Source of the DNA: Flavobacteriales bacterium
GTDB taxonomy: Bacteria; Bacteroidota; Bacteroidia; Flavobacteriales_E; Vicingaceae
Length of the DNA stretch: 64,000 nucleotides
Assembly: GCA_026196775.1 (NCBI GenBank)
Contig: JAPHUD010000029.1
Coordinates: forward strand, 1-64,000
Direction of reading: 5' to 3'
Within the stretch, counting starts at the first letter, position 1. Every line of letters begins with the position of its first letter. The notes under the pieces are model-generated. The model searched no databases. It saw only the letters and a list, made by a program, of their open reading frames with translations, and was not told where the DNA came from. Made by a program: the position numbers and the translations under genes. Shown piece by piece: positions 35,748 to 43,924 of the stretch.

Positions 35748-36842
35748 TTATTTTATTTTAAATCCTATACCTACTTCAATAAAATCAGCCACAGCCCAAT
35801 GACTTTTTAATCCTAAATTAAAAAATAAGTTATCGTTTATTTTATACCTAGAGTTTATTCTATGATAAAAATAGCCATCCTCTTTGTAATTTGGTAAAAT
35901 ATATCCGCCCATGTGTAAAGAAAGCATTATGTTTCCTATATTTATTCCATACATTGCTCCAAGTCCAGTTCTTAAATTATCAGCTTTTGATGCTTCTACA
36001 TTGTCATTATATTCAATTAATGCTTCTATTGATTTGTTGTAAAAAACATCGGCACTAAAACCAAAAGAGGTTTTATTATTAATCGGTTTCACTATGTTAT
36101 AAGCAATATTTGCGATGTAGTATTTAGGACCTTCTACGGGAGGGATTTCTTTTAATCCAGTATTGCCAACTATAAAATGTTCCCATGTTTTTTCTTTGTT
36201 AGGAAGGGGAATTGTTTGAATTTCTTTATCCTTACCGAAACTATAAGAAACACCTGTATTTAATGAAAAAACGTTAAAACCTAAGTTTGGACGTACAAAA
36301 GAACCATTAGAAAAATGGACTAAAGAAATACCTCCAGAAAAAGCGATATGTTTAGAAGCTTGAATTTTCCATAAAGAATTGAGGTTTATGAGTGCATTGA
36401 ATCTAGATCCAATAGCTATGTTTTTATAATTATCGGTACGATCAAAAGGCTTTTCTACATAACCGAAACCATAACCAAAACAAAGTTCCCATCTGATTTT
36501 TCGCTTGCTTAATGGAAATTGAATATAAGGAAAAAAGCCAAAGGAATTGCCCAACTCTTTCTTATTTCCTAAATTTAGATACATAGCCGAGATGCCAATT
36601 TTTGGGTAATTAAAGAGTTGTTGCCAATCTTTATTTCCATTAGTGTTTTTATAAAAAGAAACTTCATAAATAAAAGAATGTCCTTCAATAATTTCGTTTA
36701 CTATTGGGCGATGAGGTAAAATAGAGCCATAATGAACAGTTTCTTCAATTCCAAATTCGGCAACACCTTGTTGAGAAAATGATGTTTGCCAACTAAGTAA
36801 AAGACATAAAAATAGCCGATATTTGAAAATTATTTTTACCAC
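35748..36842 (-). CDS. PagL-like acyloxyacyl hydrolase (lipid A deacylase family)
   Basis: I choose the GTG at 36842: the product then starts MVKIIFKYRLFLCLLLSWQ and has a good signal peptide ending TSFSQ. Longer frames start with TTG at 36890 and would overlap mazG. The mature protein looks like an outer-membrane barrel, with aromatic-rich strands and a C-terminal region ending VGIGFKIK. The PagL catalytic motif is seen as LVHFSNGSF (His and Ser), followed by RPNLGFN. PagL removes an acyl chain from lipid A. The protein is about 364 residues, much longer than PagL of enterobacteria, as usual in Bacteroidota, so the substrate is uncertain. Confidence 0.78.
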   Translation of the reverse strand: MVKIIFKYRLFLCLLLSWQTSFSQQGVAEFGIEETVHYGSILPHRPIVNEIIEGHSFIYEVSFYKNTNGNKDWQQLFNYPKIGISAMYLNLGNKKELGNSFGFFPYIQFPLSKRKIRWELCFGYGFGYVEKPFDRTDNYKNIAIGSRFNALINLNSLWKIQASKHIAFSGGISLVHFSNGSFVRPNLGFNVFSLNTGVSYSFGKDKEIQTIPLPNKEKTWEHFIVGNTGLKEIPPVEGPKYYIANIAYNIVKPINNKTSFGFSADVFYNKSIEALIEYNDNVEASKADNLRTGLGAMYGINIGNIMLSLHMGGYILPNYKEDGYFYHRINSRYKINDNLFFNLGLKSHWAVADFIEVGIGFKIK

Positions 36843-36881
36843 CAAACAAAAATAGAAGATAAAACCGAAATACCATTTTTT

Positions 36882-37655
36882 ATGATGCAAGAAAAATTAA
36901 AAGCCTTTGAACGTTTGTTAACCATTATGGATGAACTGAGAGAGAAATGTCCGTGGGATAAAAAACAAACCATGGAAAGTCTTCGCCATCTAACCATTGA
37001 AGAAACTTACGAACTTACTGATGCCATTTTGGATAGTGATATGGAAGAAATTAAAAAAGAGTTGGGCGATTTAATGTTGCACCTTGTTTTTTATGCTAAA
37101 ATTGGTTCAGAAACCAGTGATTTTGATATGGCAGATGTGTTAAATGGTGTTTGTGAGAAATTAATTCATCGTCACCCACATATTTATGGTGATGTAACTG
37201 TTAAAGATGAAGAAGAAGTAAAAGCCAATTGGGAGAAATTAAAACTGAAAGAAGGCAAAAAATCTGTTTTGGAAGGAGTTCCTAAATCATTGCCGGCATT
37301 AATAAAATGTATAAGAATACAAGATAAAGCCAGAGGAGTAGGTTTTGATTGGGACAACAAAGAACAAGTTTGGGAGAAAGTAGTTGAAGAAATGGATGAG
37401 TTAAAAGAGGAAGTGGATGCTCAAAACCAAGAACGAATTGAAGCAGAATATGGCGACTTACTTTTTGCAGTAGTGAATTATGGAAGATTCCTAAACATTA
37501 ATCCTGAAGATGCCTTAGAAAAAACCAATAAAAAATTCATCAATCGTTTTCAATACTTAGAAAAAGAGACTAAAAAAGACGGTAAAATACTAAGTGATAT
37601 GACCCTTGAAGAAATGGATATCTATTGGAATGCATCTAAAAAGTTTTATGAGTAA
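36882..37655 (+). CDS. mazG: Nucleoside triphosphate pyrophosphohydrolase MazG
   Basis: The 257-residue protein has two MazG domains. The N-terminal one has CPWDKKQT, EETYELTDAI and KKELGDLMLHLVF, with the Mg-binding ExxE...ExxxD pattern; the second has FDWDNKEQVWEKVVEEMDEL and AEYGDLLFAVVNYGRF. It hydrolyses (d)NTPs to monophosphates and pyrophosphate, cleaning the nucleotide pool. Divergent from the PagL-like gene. Two ATGs occur in tandem at 36882 and 36885. Confidence 0.95.
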   Translation: MMQEKLKAFERLLTIMDELREKCPWDKKQTMESLRHLTIEETYELTDAILDSDMEEIKKELGDLMLHLVFYAKIGSETSDFDMADVLNGVCEKLIHRHPHIYGDVTVKDEEEVKANWEKLKLKEGKKSVLEGVPKSLPALIKCIRIQDKARGVGFDWDNKEQVWEKVVEEMDELKEEVDAQNQERIEAEYGDLLFAVVNYGRFLNINPEDALEKTNKKFINRFQYLEKETKKDGKILSDMTLEEMDIYWNASKKFYE

Positions 37656-37676
37656 TATATTTATAAAAAATTTGAT

Positions 37677-38054
37677 ATGCTTAACTTCAGAAAGAGAAAA
37701 ACTTTGTACATCAGATTATATACAAATGTTGTTTTTATAAGAAATGTTGAAAGCAAAAAAGAACTAAAAAGAGAGGCTACTAAACCTTTCTCAAGCAGTA
37801 GATTGTTATTTGCTGACTATGAACAAGGAGAAGAGTTTTTAATACAAACTATAAAAGAATTATTTGAAGGCGAACCAGTTTCTTCATTTAATATAATTCT
37901 TCAGCCAATGGAAAAAATTGAAGGTGGATTATCTTCTGTTGAAAAAAGAGCTTTTATCGATTCAATGCAGCACATTGGAGGTAAGTCTATAATTATATAT
38001 GATAAAACCAATATTTTAAGTGATGATATGGTGTTAGAAATGGTTAAAAAGTGA
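37677..38054 (+). CDS. Small unknown protein resembling part of MreB (actin-like fold)
   Basis: The 125-residue protein has no assured family. Its stretch 37-105 resembles the MreB section between the IRPxxDGVIADF segment and the VPSGxTxVExRAxxxSAxxAGAxEVxLI segment: here KPFSSSRLLFADYEQGEEFL, then FNIILQP, VEKRAFIDSMQHIGG and KSIIIYDK. The phosphate-binding DLGTAN motif at the front is replaced by YIRLYTN, and the rest of MreB is absent, so nucleotide binding is unlikely. It may be an MreB-derived partner protein. It lies 21 bp after mazG, probably in its operon. Confidence 0.65.
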   Translation: MLNFRKRKTLYIRLYTNVVFIRNVESKKELKREATKPFSSSRLLFADYEQGEEFLIQTIKELFEGEPVSSFNIILQPMEKIEGGLSSVEKRAFIDSMQHIGGKSIIIYDKTNILSDDMVLEMVKK

Positions 38055-38118
38055 AACTGATTTGAATTTGAAAATTAAGTTGTGTGGTAAGTTTGAATGA
38101 ATATAAAAAAAATAGAGT

Positions 38119-38436
38119 ATGTCAGAATTAACATTAGTAAAAGCTAAAATAAAAATGAAACCTACTGAAGAAGGAGGAAGAAAAACTGGTTTTGTTAGTG
38201 GGTATAGACCAAACCATGTTTTTGAATACGAAAATGGAAAGATGATTAATTCATGGGTTGGAGATATTCAATTTAATGATTACGATTCAATTAACCCAGG
38301 AGAAGAAAAAATAGTTTTGGTAAGATTTATTTACCGACAAGAATTACTGGATAAATATCTACAAATTGGAAGAAAATGGTGGATACATGAAGGGGCTAAT
38401 CAACTCGGTGAAGCTGAAGTGTTAGAGATATTATAA
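38119..38436 (+). CDS. Stand-alone EF-Tu domain 3-like protein
   Basis: The 105-residue protein follows the pattern of the last beta-barrel domain of elongation factor Tu. EEGGRKTGFVSGYRPNHVF (residues 17-35) matches the EGGRHTPFFxGYRPQFYF region, INPGEEKIVLV matches the MPGDNxxMxV strand, and GRKWWIHEGANQLGEAEVLEI matches the RFAIREGGRTVGAGVVxxI end, split here by the QIGR turn. No GTPase or domain 2 sequence precedes it. In EF-Tu this domain contacts tRNA and EF-Ts. The role of a free copy is unknown. Confidence 0.72.
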   Translation: MSELTLVKAKIKMKPTEEGGRKTGFVSGYRPNHVFEYENGKMINSWVGDIQFNDYDSINPGEEKIVLVRFIYRQELLDKYLQIGRKWWIHEGANQLGEAEVLEIL

Positions 38437-38555
38437 TATTTTTCATCTTTTGTGTAATAAAAATGAAATTGTAAGAATTAAGCGTCCCAAAACTCAATCA
38501 ATATACATTTTATACCATTCCAGAACTGTTTAGGTAGTTAATAGAATATGAAGCT

Positions 38556-38591
38556 AAAAAAAGAACCGTAGCAAATATTGCTACGGTTCTT
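38556..38591 (-). terminator. ahcY terminator
   Basis: A perfect 14-bp stem (38561-38574 with 38578-38591, loop ATA) with a GC-containing core is followed on the minus strand by a T tract (plus-strand A run 38556-38562). It lies 28 bp beyond the ahcY stop. Confidence 0.9.
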
Positions 38592-38618
38592 AATAATTAG
38601 TTATGTTAAAACAGAAAA

Positions 38619-39932
38619 TTAATATCTGTAGTATTCAGGTTTGTATGGACCTTCAACTTTAACACCAATATATTCAGCTTGCTCTGGAGTTAATTCATCT
38701 AACTCAACACCAATTTTCGCTAAGTGCAAACGAGCTACTTTTTCATCTAAGTGTTTAGGTAGCATATATACTTCATTTTTGTAGTTAGCAGAGTTTTTCC
38801 ATAATTCTAACTGAGCCAATACTTGGTTAGTAAAAGAATTACTCATTACAAAAGAAGGATGTCCTGTTGCACAACCTAAGTTTACTAATCTACCTTCAGC
38901 TAATAAAATGATTTGATTACCATTTTTCATATTATACATATCAACCTGAGGTTTAATAGTGTCTTTTGTAGCATTTGTATTTAACCAATTAACATCAATT
39001 TCGTTATCAAAGTGACCAATGTTACAAACGATAGCTTTGTCTTTCATTTTTTCGAAATGACGACCTTGAATAATGTCTTTGTTTCCTGTTGTAGTAACAA
39101 TAATGTCGCCTTGTCCAACAACATCATCCATTTTTTTAACAGCAAAACCGTCCATTGCAGCTTGTAAAGCACAAATTGGGTCAATTTCAGTAACAATAAC
39201 TCTTGCTCCAGCACCTCTTAATGAAGCAGCAGAACCTTTACCAACATCACCATATCCGGCAACAACAGCCACTTTTCCAGCCATCATCACATCTGTAGCT
39301 CTTCTAATAGCATCAACTAAAGATTCTTTACATCCATATTTGTTATCAAATTTAGATTTAGTAACAGAATCGTTAATGTTAATAGCAGGCATCACTAAAG
39401 TACCTTTTTTCATTCTTTCGTAAAGACGGTGAACACCTGTAGTAGTTTCTTCAGATAAACCTTTAATGTCTTTAGCTAATTCTGGATAGTTATCAAAAAC
39501 CATGTTGGTTAAATCACCACCATCATCTAAAATCATGTTTAGCGGCTTTCCGCCTTCAAAAGCAAATAATGTTTGTTCTATACACCAGTTGAATTCATCT
39601 TCGGTTAAACCTTTCCAAGCAAAAACAGGAACTCCTGTAGCAGCAATAGCAGCAGCAGCCTGATCTTGAGTTGAGAAGATGTTGCATGATGACCAACTTA
39701 CTTCAGCACCTAAGTGCACTAATGTTTCAATAAGAACAGCAGTTTGAATAGTCATGTGAAGACATCCAGCAATTCTTGCACCTGCTAAAGGTTTAGAATC
39801 TCCATATTCTTCTCTGATAGCCATTAATCCTGGCATTTCAGCTTCTGCTAATCTAATTTCTTTTCTCCCCCAATCTGCAAGAGAAATGTCTTTAACTTTG
39901 TAGGGTAATTTTTCCACGTTTGTAGTATTCAT
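38619..39932 (-). CDS. ahcY: Adenosylhomocysteinase
   Basis: The 437-residue NAD-dependent enzyme splits S-adenosylhomocysteine into adenosine and homocysteine. It has [31 protein letters not shown], the Rossmann motif [26 protein letters not shown], and the C-terminal [10 protein letters not shown] and [10 protein letters not shown]. Length is that of the form lacking the long insertion of other bacterial enzymes. It has its own terminator. Confidence 0.97.
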   Translation of the reverse strand: MNTTNVEKLPYKVKDISLADWGRKEIRLAEAEMPGLMAIREEYGDSKPLAGARIAGCLHMTIQTAVLIETLVHLGAEVSWSSCNIFSTQDQAAAAIAATGVPVFAWKGLTEDEFNWCIEQTLFAFEGGKPLNMILDDGGDLTNMVFDNYPELAKDIKGLSEETTTGVHRLYERMKKGTLVMPAININDSVTKSKFDNKYGCKESLVDAIRRATDVMMAGKVAVVAGYGDVGKGSAASLRGAGARVIVTEIDPICALQAAMDGFAVKKMDDVVGQGDIIVTTTGNKDIIQGRHFEKMKDKAIVCNIGHFDNEIDVNWLNTNATKDTIKPQVDMYNMKNGNQIILLAEGRLVNLGCATGHPSFVMSNSFTNQVLAQLELWKNSANYKNEVYMLPKHLDEKVARLHLAKIGVELDELTPEQAEYIGVKVEGPYKPEYYRY

Positions 39933-40001
39933 TATGGTTAAGTTTAATAATTTTGATTATACAATGCGAAGTTACTAAATAACCATGAACCAATAAATAA
40001 A

Positions 40002-40622
40002 ATGCCACTATTTCTCATAAAAAAACCTAATAATCACGTTCATATTGCCTTATGGAAAATCAATGAATCTCAAGATGAATTGCTGGAAATGCTGAAAGAT
40101 AAAGTGGCTGAACCTGATGATGCTATGACTTCTTCCAACCAATCAAAGTTTAGTCAGAGAATTGCGGTTAGATTACTTTTAGCTCATTTTTTTGATTCTT
40201 TTAAATTGGTTTATGATGATAAAGGAAAACCTCATTTAGCGGATAAAAATAATGTTCATATTTCTATTTCCCATGCTAATGAATTTGTAGCAATAGCAGT
40301 AAATTGCCAAGAACCTTGTGGAATAGATATTGAAAAAATTTCAGCAAAAGCGTTACGAGTAAAAAGTAAATTTATGAATGAAAAAGAACTCGATTTGGCA
40401 GCAGAAAATGAAGAATTGGCGACAACTATGTGGAGTGCAAAAGAAGCATTGTACAAATATTATGGAAGAAAAGAAGTGATTTTTGATACAGATTTATCCT
40501 TAGCTAACCTATCTTTAAGGGAGTCTGATTTTATTGGCAAGATAAAGCTTAATGGTTTTGAGAAGCAATTGAATTTGAAAAAAGAAAAAGTAGAAAATTT
40601 TATGTTAGTTTATACTTGTTGA
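40002..40622 (+). CDS. 4'-phosphopantetheinyl transferase superfamily protein
   Basis: The 206-residue protein should attach phosphopantetheine from CoA to carrier proteins. It has HISISHANEFVAIAV, the Mg-binding CGIDIEKIS, and WSAKEALYKYYG with the catalytic Glu and Lys. The N-terminal R-L-L-L-A pattern places it with the Sfp-like group rather than AcpS. The target (acyl carrier protein or secondary metabolism) is not evident from neighbours. Confidence 0.88.
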   Translation: MPLFLIKKPNNHVHIALWKINESQDELLEMLKDKVAEPDDAMTSSNQSKFSQRIAVRLLLAHFFDSFKLVYDDKGKPHLADKNNVHISISHANEFVAIAVNCQEPCGIDIEKISAKALRVKSKFMNEKELDLAAENEELATTMWSAKEALYKYYGRKEVIFDTDLSLANLSLRESDFIGKIKLNGFEKQLNLKKEKVENFMLVYTC

Positions 40623-40691
40623 AACCTTTCTTTTGTTTTTTGAAAAATATTAAATAGGTTTGGTAAATATTTTATTACGTTTGTAAGTAAT

Positions 40692-41444
40692 ATGGAAATT
40701 AATCAACTTTACTCAGAAATAAGTGCTAAAATGGCAAGTAACAAAAAGATGCTTGCAGTACTAATAGACCCCGATAAGCAAAATTATTCTGAGCTTTTAA
40801 AAACTGTTAATTTGTGTAATGATAGTGAAGTTGATTTTATTTTTGTTGGAGGAAGTTTGCTTACCAATGGCGATATAGAAAAAACAGCTCGTTTTATAAA
40901 AGAAAATACTTCCATTCCATTAATTATTTTTCCGGGAAGTACCAATCAAATTACCCATTATGCTGATGGAATTTTAATGTTATCTTTAATTTCCGGTAGA
41001 AATGCAGAGTTTTTAATCGGTAACCATGTAGTAGCTGCACCTTATATTAAAAAAGCTAACCTAGAAGCACTTTCTACAGGTTATATTTTGGTGGATGGCG
41101 GAGCAGCAACAACCGTAAGTTATATTAGTAATACCTTACCGATTCCGCACAATAAACCTGAAATTGCAACGGTTACAGCATTGGCAGGTGAATATTTGGG
41201 CATGAAAATGATTTATTTAGATGCAGGAAGCGGAGCAAAACAGCATGTCGCCCAAGAAATGATTCAGCAAGTAAAAGCAACTATTTCTATTCCACTAATT
41301 GTTGGAGGAGGAATCACCAATGCTGCTACAGCACAACAAATTTATGTATCTGGAGCGGATATGATTGTTATTGGAAATGGAACAGAAAGCAATAGAAATC
41401 TTATCACTGAAATTTCAAAAGAAAAATTTAAAATAGCAACCTAA
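40692..41444 (+). CDS. Geranylgeranylglyceryl/heptaprenylglyceryl phosphate synthase
   Basis: The 250-residue TIM barrel has the family phosphate- and prenyl-binding blocks: LAVLIDPDKQN, FIFVGGSLLT, IFPGSTNQI, GYILVDGGAAT, YLDAGSGA, PLIVGGGITNA and GADMIVIGNGTE. It joins a prenyl diphosphate to glycerol 1-phosphate with the ether bond typical of archaeal lipids; group II enzymes of this kind occur in Bacteroidota. What the product does in this bacterium is unknown. A TACGTTTG box (40676-40683) lies just before the ATG at 40692. The phoH gene follows 15 bp later. Confidence 0.93.
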   Translation: MEINQLYSEISAKMASNKKMLAVLIDPDKQNYSELLKTVNLCNDSEVDFIFVGGSLLTNGDIEKTARFIKENTSIPLIIFPGSTNQITHYADGILMLSLISGRNAEFLIGNHVVAAPYIKKANLEALSTGYILVDGGAATTVSYISNTLPIPHNKPEIATVTALAGEYLGMKMIYLDAGSGAKQHVAQEMIQQVKATISIPLIVGGGITNAATAQQIYVSGADMIVIGNGTESNRNLITEISKEKFKIAT

Positions 41445-41459
41445 AAACGATTACACCTT

Positions 41460-42797
41460 ATGGTTAAGAAAAAAGTTAAGAAAATCTACGTGTTAGATAC
41501 CTCAGTAATATTATATGATTACAATGCAATTAACAATTTTGAAGACAACGATATAGCCATACCAATTACCGTTTTAGAAGAGTTAGATAATTTTAAAAAA
41601 GGTAATGACACCAAAAATTACGCTGCACGCGAATTTATTAGGTTTGTCGATAAAATAAGTGGAAATCATACCCTACAAAAATGGATTCCTATTAAAGAAA
41701 AAGGCAGCGGTTTGTTTAAAATTGTGATGCACTATAATTCTACTAAAATAGATGCATCTATGGTTTTTAGTGATGATAAAAATGATCATAAAATTCTTAA
41801 TGCTGCTATTTCTTTAAAAGAAGAGTTTCCTGCAAAAACTGTTGTATTGGTTACAAAAGACATTAACCTCAGGTTAAAAGCCAAAGCACTTGATGTACAA
41901 TCGGAGGATTATTTGACAGGTAAGGTTAAGGATGTTAAGAAATTAGTAGAAACTGGCAAGCAAATTATTGAAGATGTTGATAGTGAAATTACCAAAAGAG
42001 TTTATGCAGGAGATAAGGTTTATGAGACAGAAATAAATGGTGTGAAGCTTAAAAATAATACTTACTACGTTTTTAGAAATGAGAAATCATCAGCGTTAGC
42101 TTATTTTAATCCCTTAGAGCAAGCTATAGAAAGAGTTGAAAAAGAATATGTTTACGGAATAAAACCCAAAAATGCTGAGCAAACTTTTGCAGTTCATGCC
42201 CTGTTGAATGATAACATTAAATTGGTAGCCTTACAAGGCGTTGCCGGAACAGGAAAAACCTTATTAGCCTTAGCAAGTTCTTTAGAGCAAAAAAATAAAT
42301 ACAGCCAAATTATTTTAGCCCGACCAATTGTACCATTGAGCAACAGAGATATTGGGTACTTGCCAGGAGATGCCAATGAAAAAATTGGTCCTTACATGGA
42401 ACCACTTTGGGATAATTTAAAATTCATTAAAAATCAATTTGGGTTAAAGGAAAAACGCCACAAAAACATTGATGAAATGCAGGAGCAAGGAAAAATTGTA
42501 ATTACTCCGTTAGCATACATTAGAGGTAGAAGTTTGAGCGATGTTTATTTTATTGTGGATGAAGCACAAAACCTAACACCACACGAGGTAAAAACCATTA
42601 TTACCCGAGCAGGAGAAAATACCAAAATTGTATTTACAGGTGATGTCAACCAAATTGATTCTCCTTATTTAGATGAGCAAAGTAACGGACTTTCTTATCT
42701 AATAGATAAACTAAAAGGACATCATTTGTTTGCTCATATTAAACTAGAAAAAGGCGAACGCTCTGAATTAGCCAACTTGGCAAATGAAATGCTGTAG
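41460..42797 (+). CDS. PhoH family protein with N-terminal PIN domain
   Basis: The 445-residue protein joins a PIN nuclease domain (about 1-150; YVLDTSVILYD, PITVLEELDNFKKG, VVLVTKDINLRLKA) to a PhoH ATPase domain (about 220-445; GVAGTGKTLLAL Walker A near 260, YFIVDEAQNL Walker B, FTGDVNQID). PIN-PhoH proteins are RNA helicase/nuclease-like and linked to RNA processing or toxin-antitoxin-type systems, but their physiological role is not settled. Confidence 0.93.
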   Translation: MVKKKVKKIYVLDTSVILYDYNAINNFEDNDIAIPITVLEELDNFKKGNDTKNYAAREFIRFVDKISGNHTLQKWIPIKEKGSGLFKIVMHYNSTKIDASMVFSDDKNDHKILNAAISLKEEFPAKTVVLVTKDINLRLKAKALDVQSEDYLTGKVKDVKKLVETGKQIIEDVDSEITKRVYAGDKVYETEINGVKLKNNTYYVFRNEKSSALAYFNPLEQAIERVEKEYVYGIKPKNAEQTFAVHALLNDNIKLVALQGVAGTGKTLLALASSLEQKNKYSQIILARPIVPLSNRDIGYLPGDANEKIGPYMEPLWDNLKFIKNQFGLKEKRHKNIDEMQEQGKIVITPLAYIRGRSLSDVYFIVDEAQNLTPHEVKTIITRAGENTKIVFTGDVNQIDSPYLDEQSNGLSYLIDKLKGHHLFAHIKLEKGERSELANLANEML

Positions 42798-43131
42798 AGT
42801 TAGTTGATAAGGTTTGAGGTCCCGAAAAACGTTTTTGTAAAAAAACTAGTTTTTCGAGGATGCTCGTAAAAAATAAAGAATTGAAAATTCTTGTTTTTAC
42901 GGCATTCGAGGTTTAAAATCAAGCCTCTACTAAAATGCTAACCTCCGCTACTTCAAGCGTCCACGCTTGGAGTTTTTATGTGTCATTCTCGAAATTTTGG
43001 AGTGCAACGTAAAAATTATCGGGAATCTTTTTAATGGTAACTACGGACTTTTTTACAATTTTTAAAAGTATTCATTTGTTATTTATCACTTTACCACCAG
43101 CGTAGACGCTGGCGGCAGCGGAGGGGGCGTT
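42798..43131. repeat. Hairpin-rich intergenic island (334 bp, no gene)
   Basis: Five inverted repeats are packed here: CGAAAAAC/GTTTTTCG (42823-42830, 42849-42856); a two-part hairpin CGTAAAAA/TTTTTACG with inner AAGAATT/AATTCTT (42865-42901); CAAGCGT-CC-ACGCTTG (42954-42969); ATTCTCGA/TCGGGAAT (42985-42992, 43019-43026); and CCAGCGT-AG-ACGCTGG (43097-43112). GC-rich runs such as GGCGGCAGCGGAGGGGGCG contrast with the local AT-rich DNA. The third and fifth share the core AGCGTnnACGCT. The region separates convergent genes. Confidence 0.65.
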
Positions 43132-43785
43132 TTATATTTCTATTTTTCTTGCTGTCCAATTTCCTTTTTCAGATTTTTTCCAAACTCTCCAATGTTTGTC
43201 AGATGTCTTAAATGGTAAATTAGACTTCAAATCTTTTATAAATTCCGATTCATATTTTTCCACTTTTTCAAAAGGAAGAGCAAACCAAACTGAAATTGTT
43301 GATTTTTTAGACAGTCTCAAATAAATTCGAGAGTTTTTAATTCTAAAGTCCAATTCTGGTATTAACTCTTGATTTGGTAAAACTTGATTAGTGTTTGGGT
43401 CTTTAAATTGAAAGTTCCAATGAAAATTCAAACTGATTGGTCCAGCTGGATTTTTTGGTAATTCATTATTTAATTCAAGAGTTTCAAATCCGCTTTCAAT
43501 ATTTTTTCCGGTTAGGTTCCAAGTCCAAGTTCTTAACCAACCATCATTTCTTGTTTTTGGAATTCCAAATTTCAAGGTCAATTTCGGTAATAATTTCAGA
43601 GCAGAATATTCCCTTTTTTCCGATTCATATAAAGTCAATTCGATAGACTTTGGTTGAGTTTTGTTAGCGAATAAACTCAGGAAACTCAATGTCTGTTCAT
43701 AATTCACTTTAGGGGATTTTCTACTCACGGTATGAGCTCCTCCAGAGTTAATTGGTAATCCTTCGTATGATATGAATCTATTCAT
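43132..43785 (-). CDS. Unknown 217-residue protein
   Basis: I do not recognise the family. The protein starts MNRFISYEGLPINSGGAH and has beta-rich sequence with many Trp/Phe (GWLRTWTWNL, NFHWNFQF, WRVWKK). A strand-helix-strand pattern near 165-195 (SVWFALPFEKVEKYESEFI) is the most ordered part. It has no signal peptide and is probably cytosolic. It stands alone, convergent with phoH across a hairpin island and followed upstream by a 139-bp AT-rich gap, which is consistent with an accessory gene gained by transfer. Confidence 0.65.
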   Translation of the reverse strand: MNRFISYEGLPINSGGAHTVSRKSPKVNYEQTLSFLSLFANKTQPKSIELTLYESEKREYSALKLLPKLTLKFGIPKTRNDGWLRTWTWNLTGKNIESGFETLELNNELPKNPAGPISLNFHWNFQFKDPNTNQVLPNQELIPELDFRIKNSRIYLRLSKKSTISVWFALPFEKVEKYESEFIKDLKSNLPFKTSDKHWRVWKKSEKGNWTARKIEI

Positions 43786-43924
43786 TTTTTTAAATGACAG
43801 CTAACATCCAGCTATACGCTACTTTTTCAATTTTATAGCGTTTATTTTTCATATATAGGAGGTGTTTTTCTTGTTTTTGTTTAAAATTACTTTCCAAATA
43901 TACAATTAATATGTAAACCCAAAC

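Noticed and set aside
36843-36890. TTG start at 36890 for the PagL-like gene
   Set aside because: The extra 16 residues precede an otherwise ideal signal peptide, and the GTG at 36842 avoids overlap with mazG.
39073-39423. 116-residue plus-strand open frame inside ahcY
   Set aside because: Antisense shadow of a highly conserved enzyme; its composition (Ala/Ser/Thr/Pro) reflects the reverse frame.
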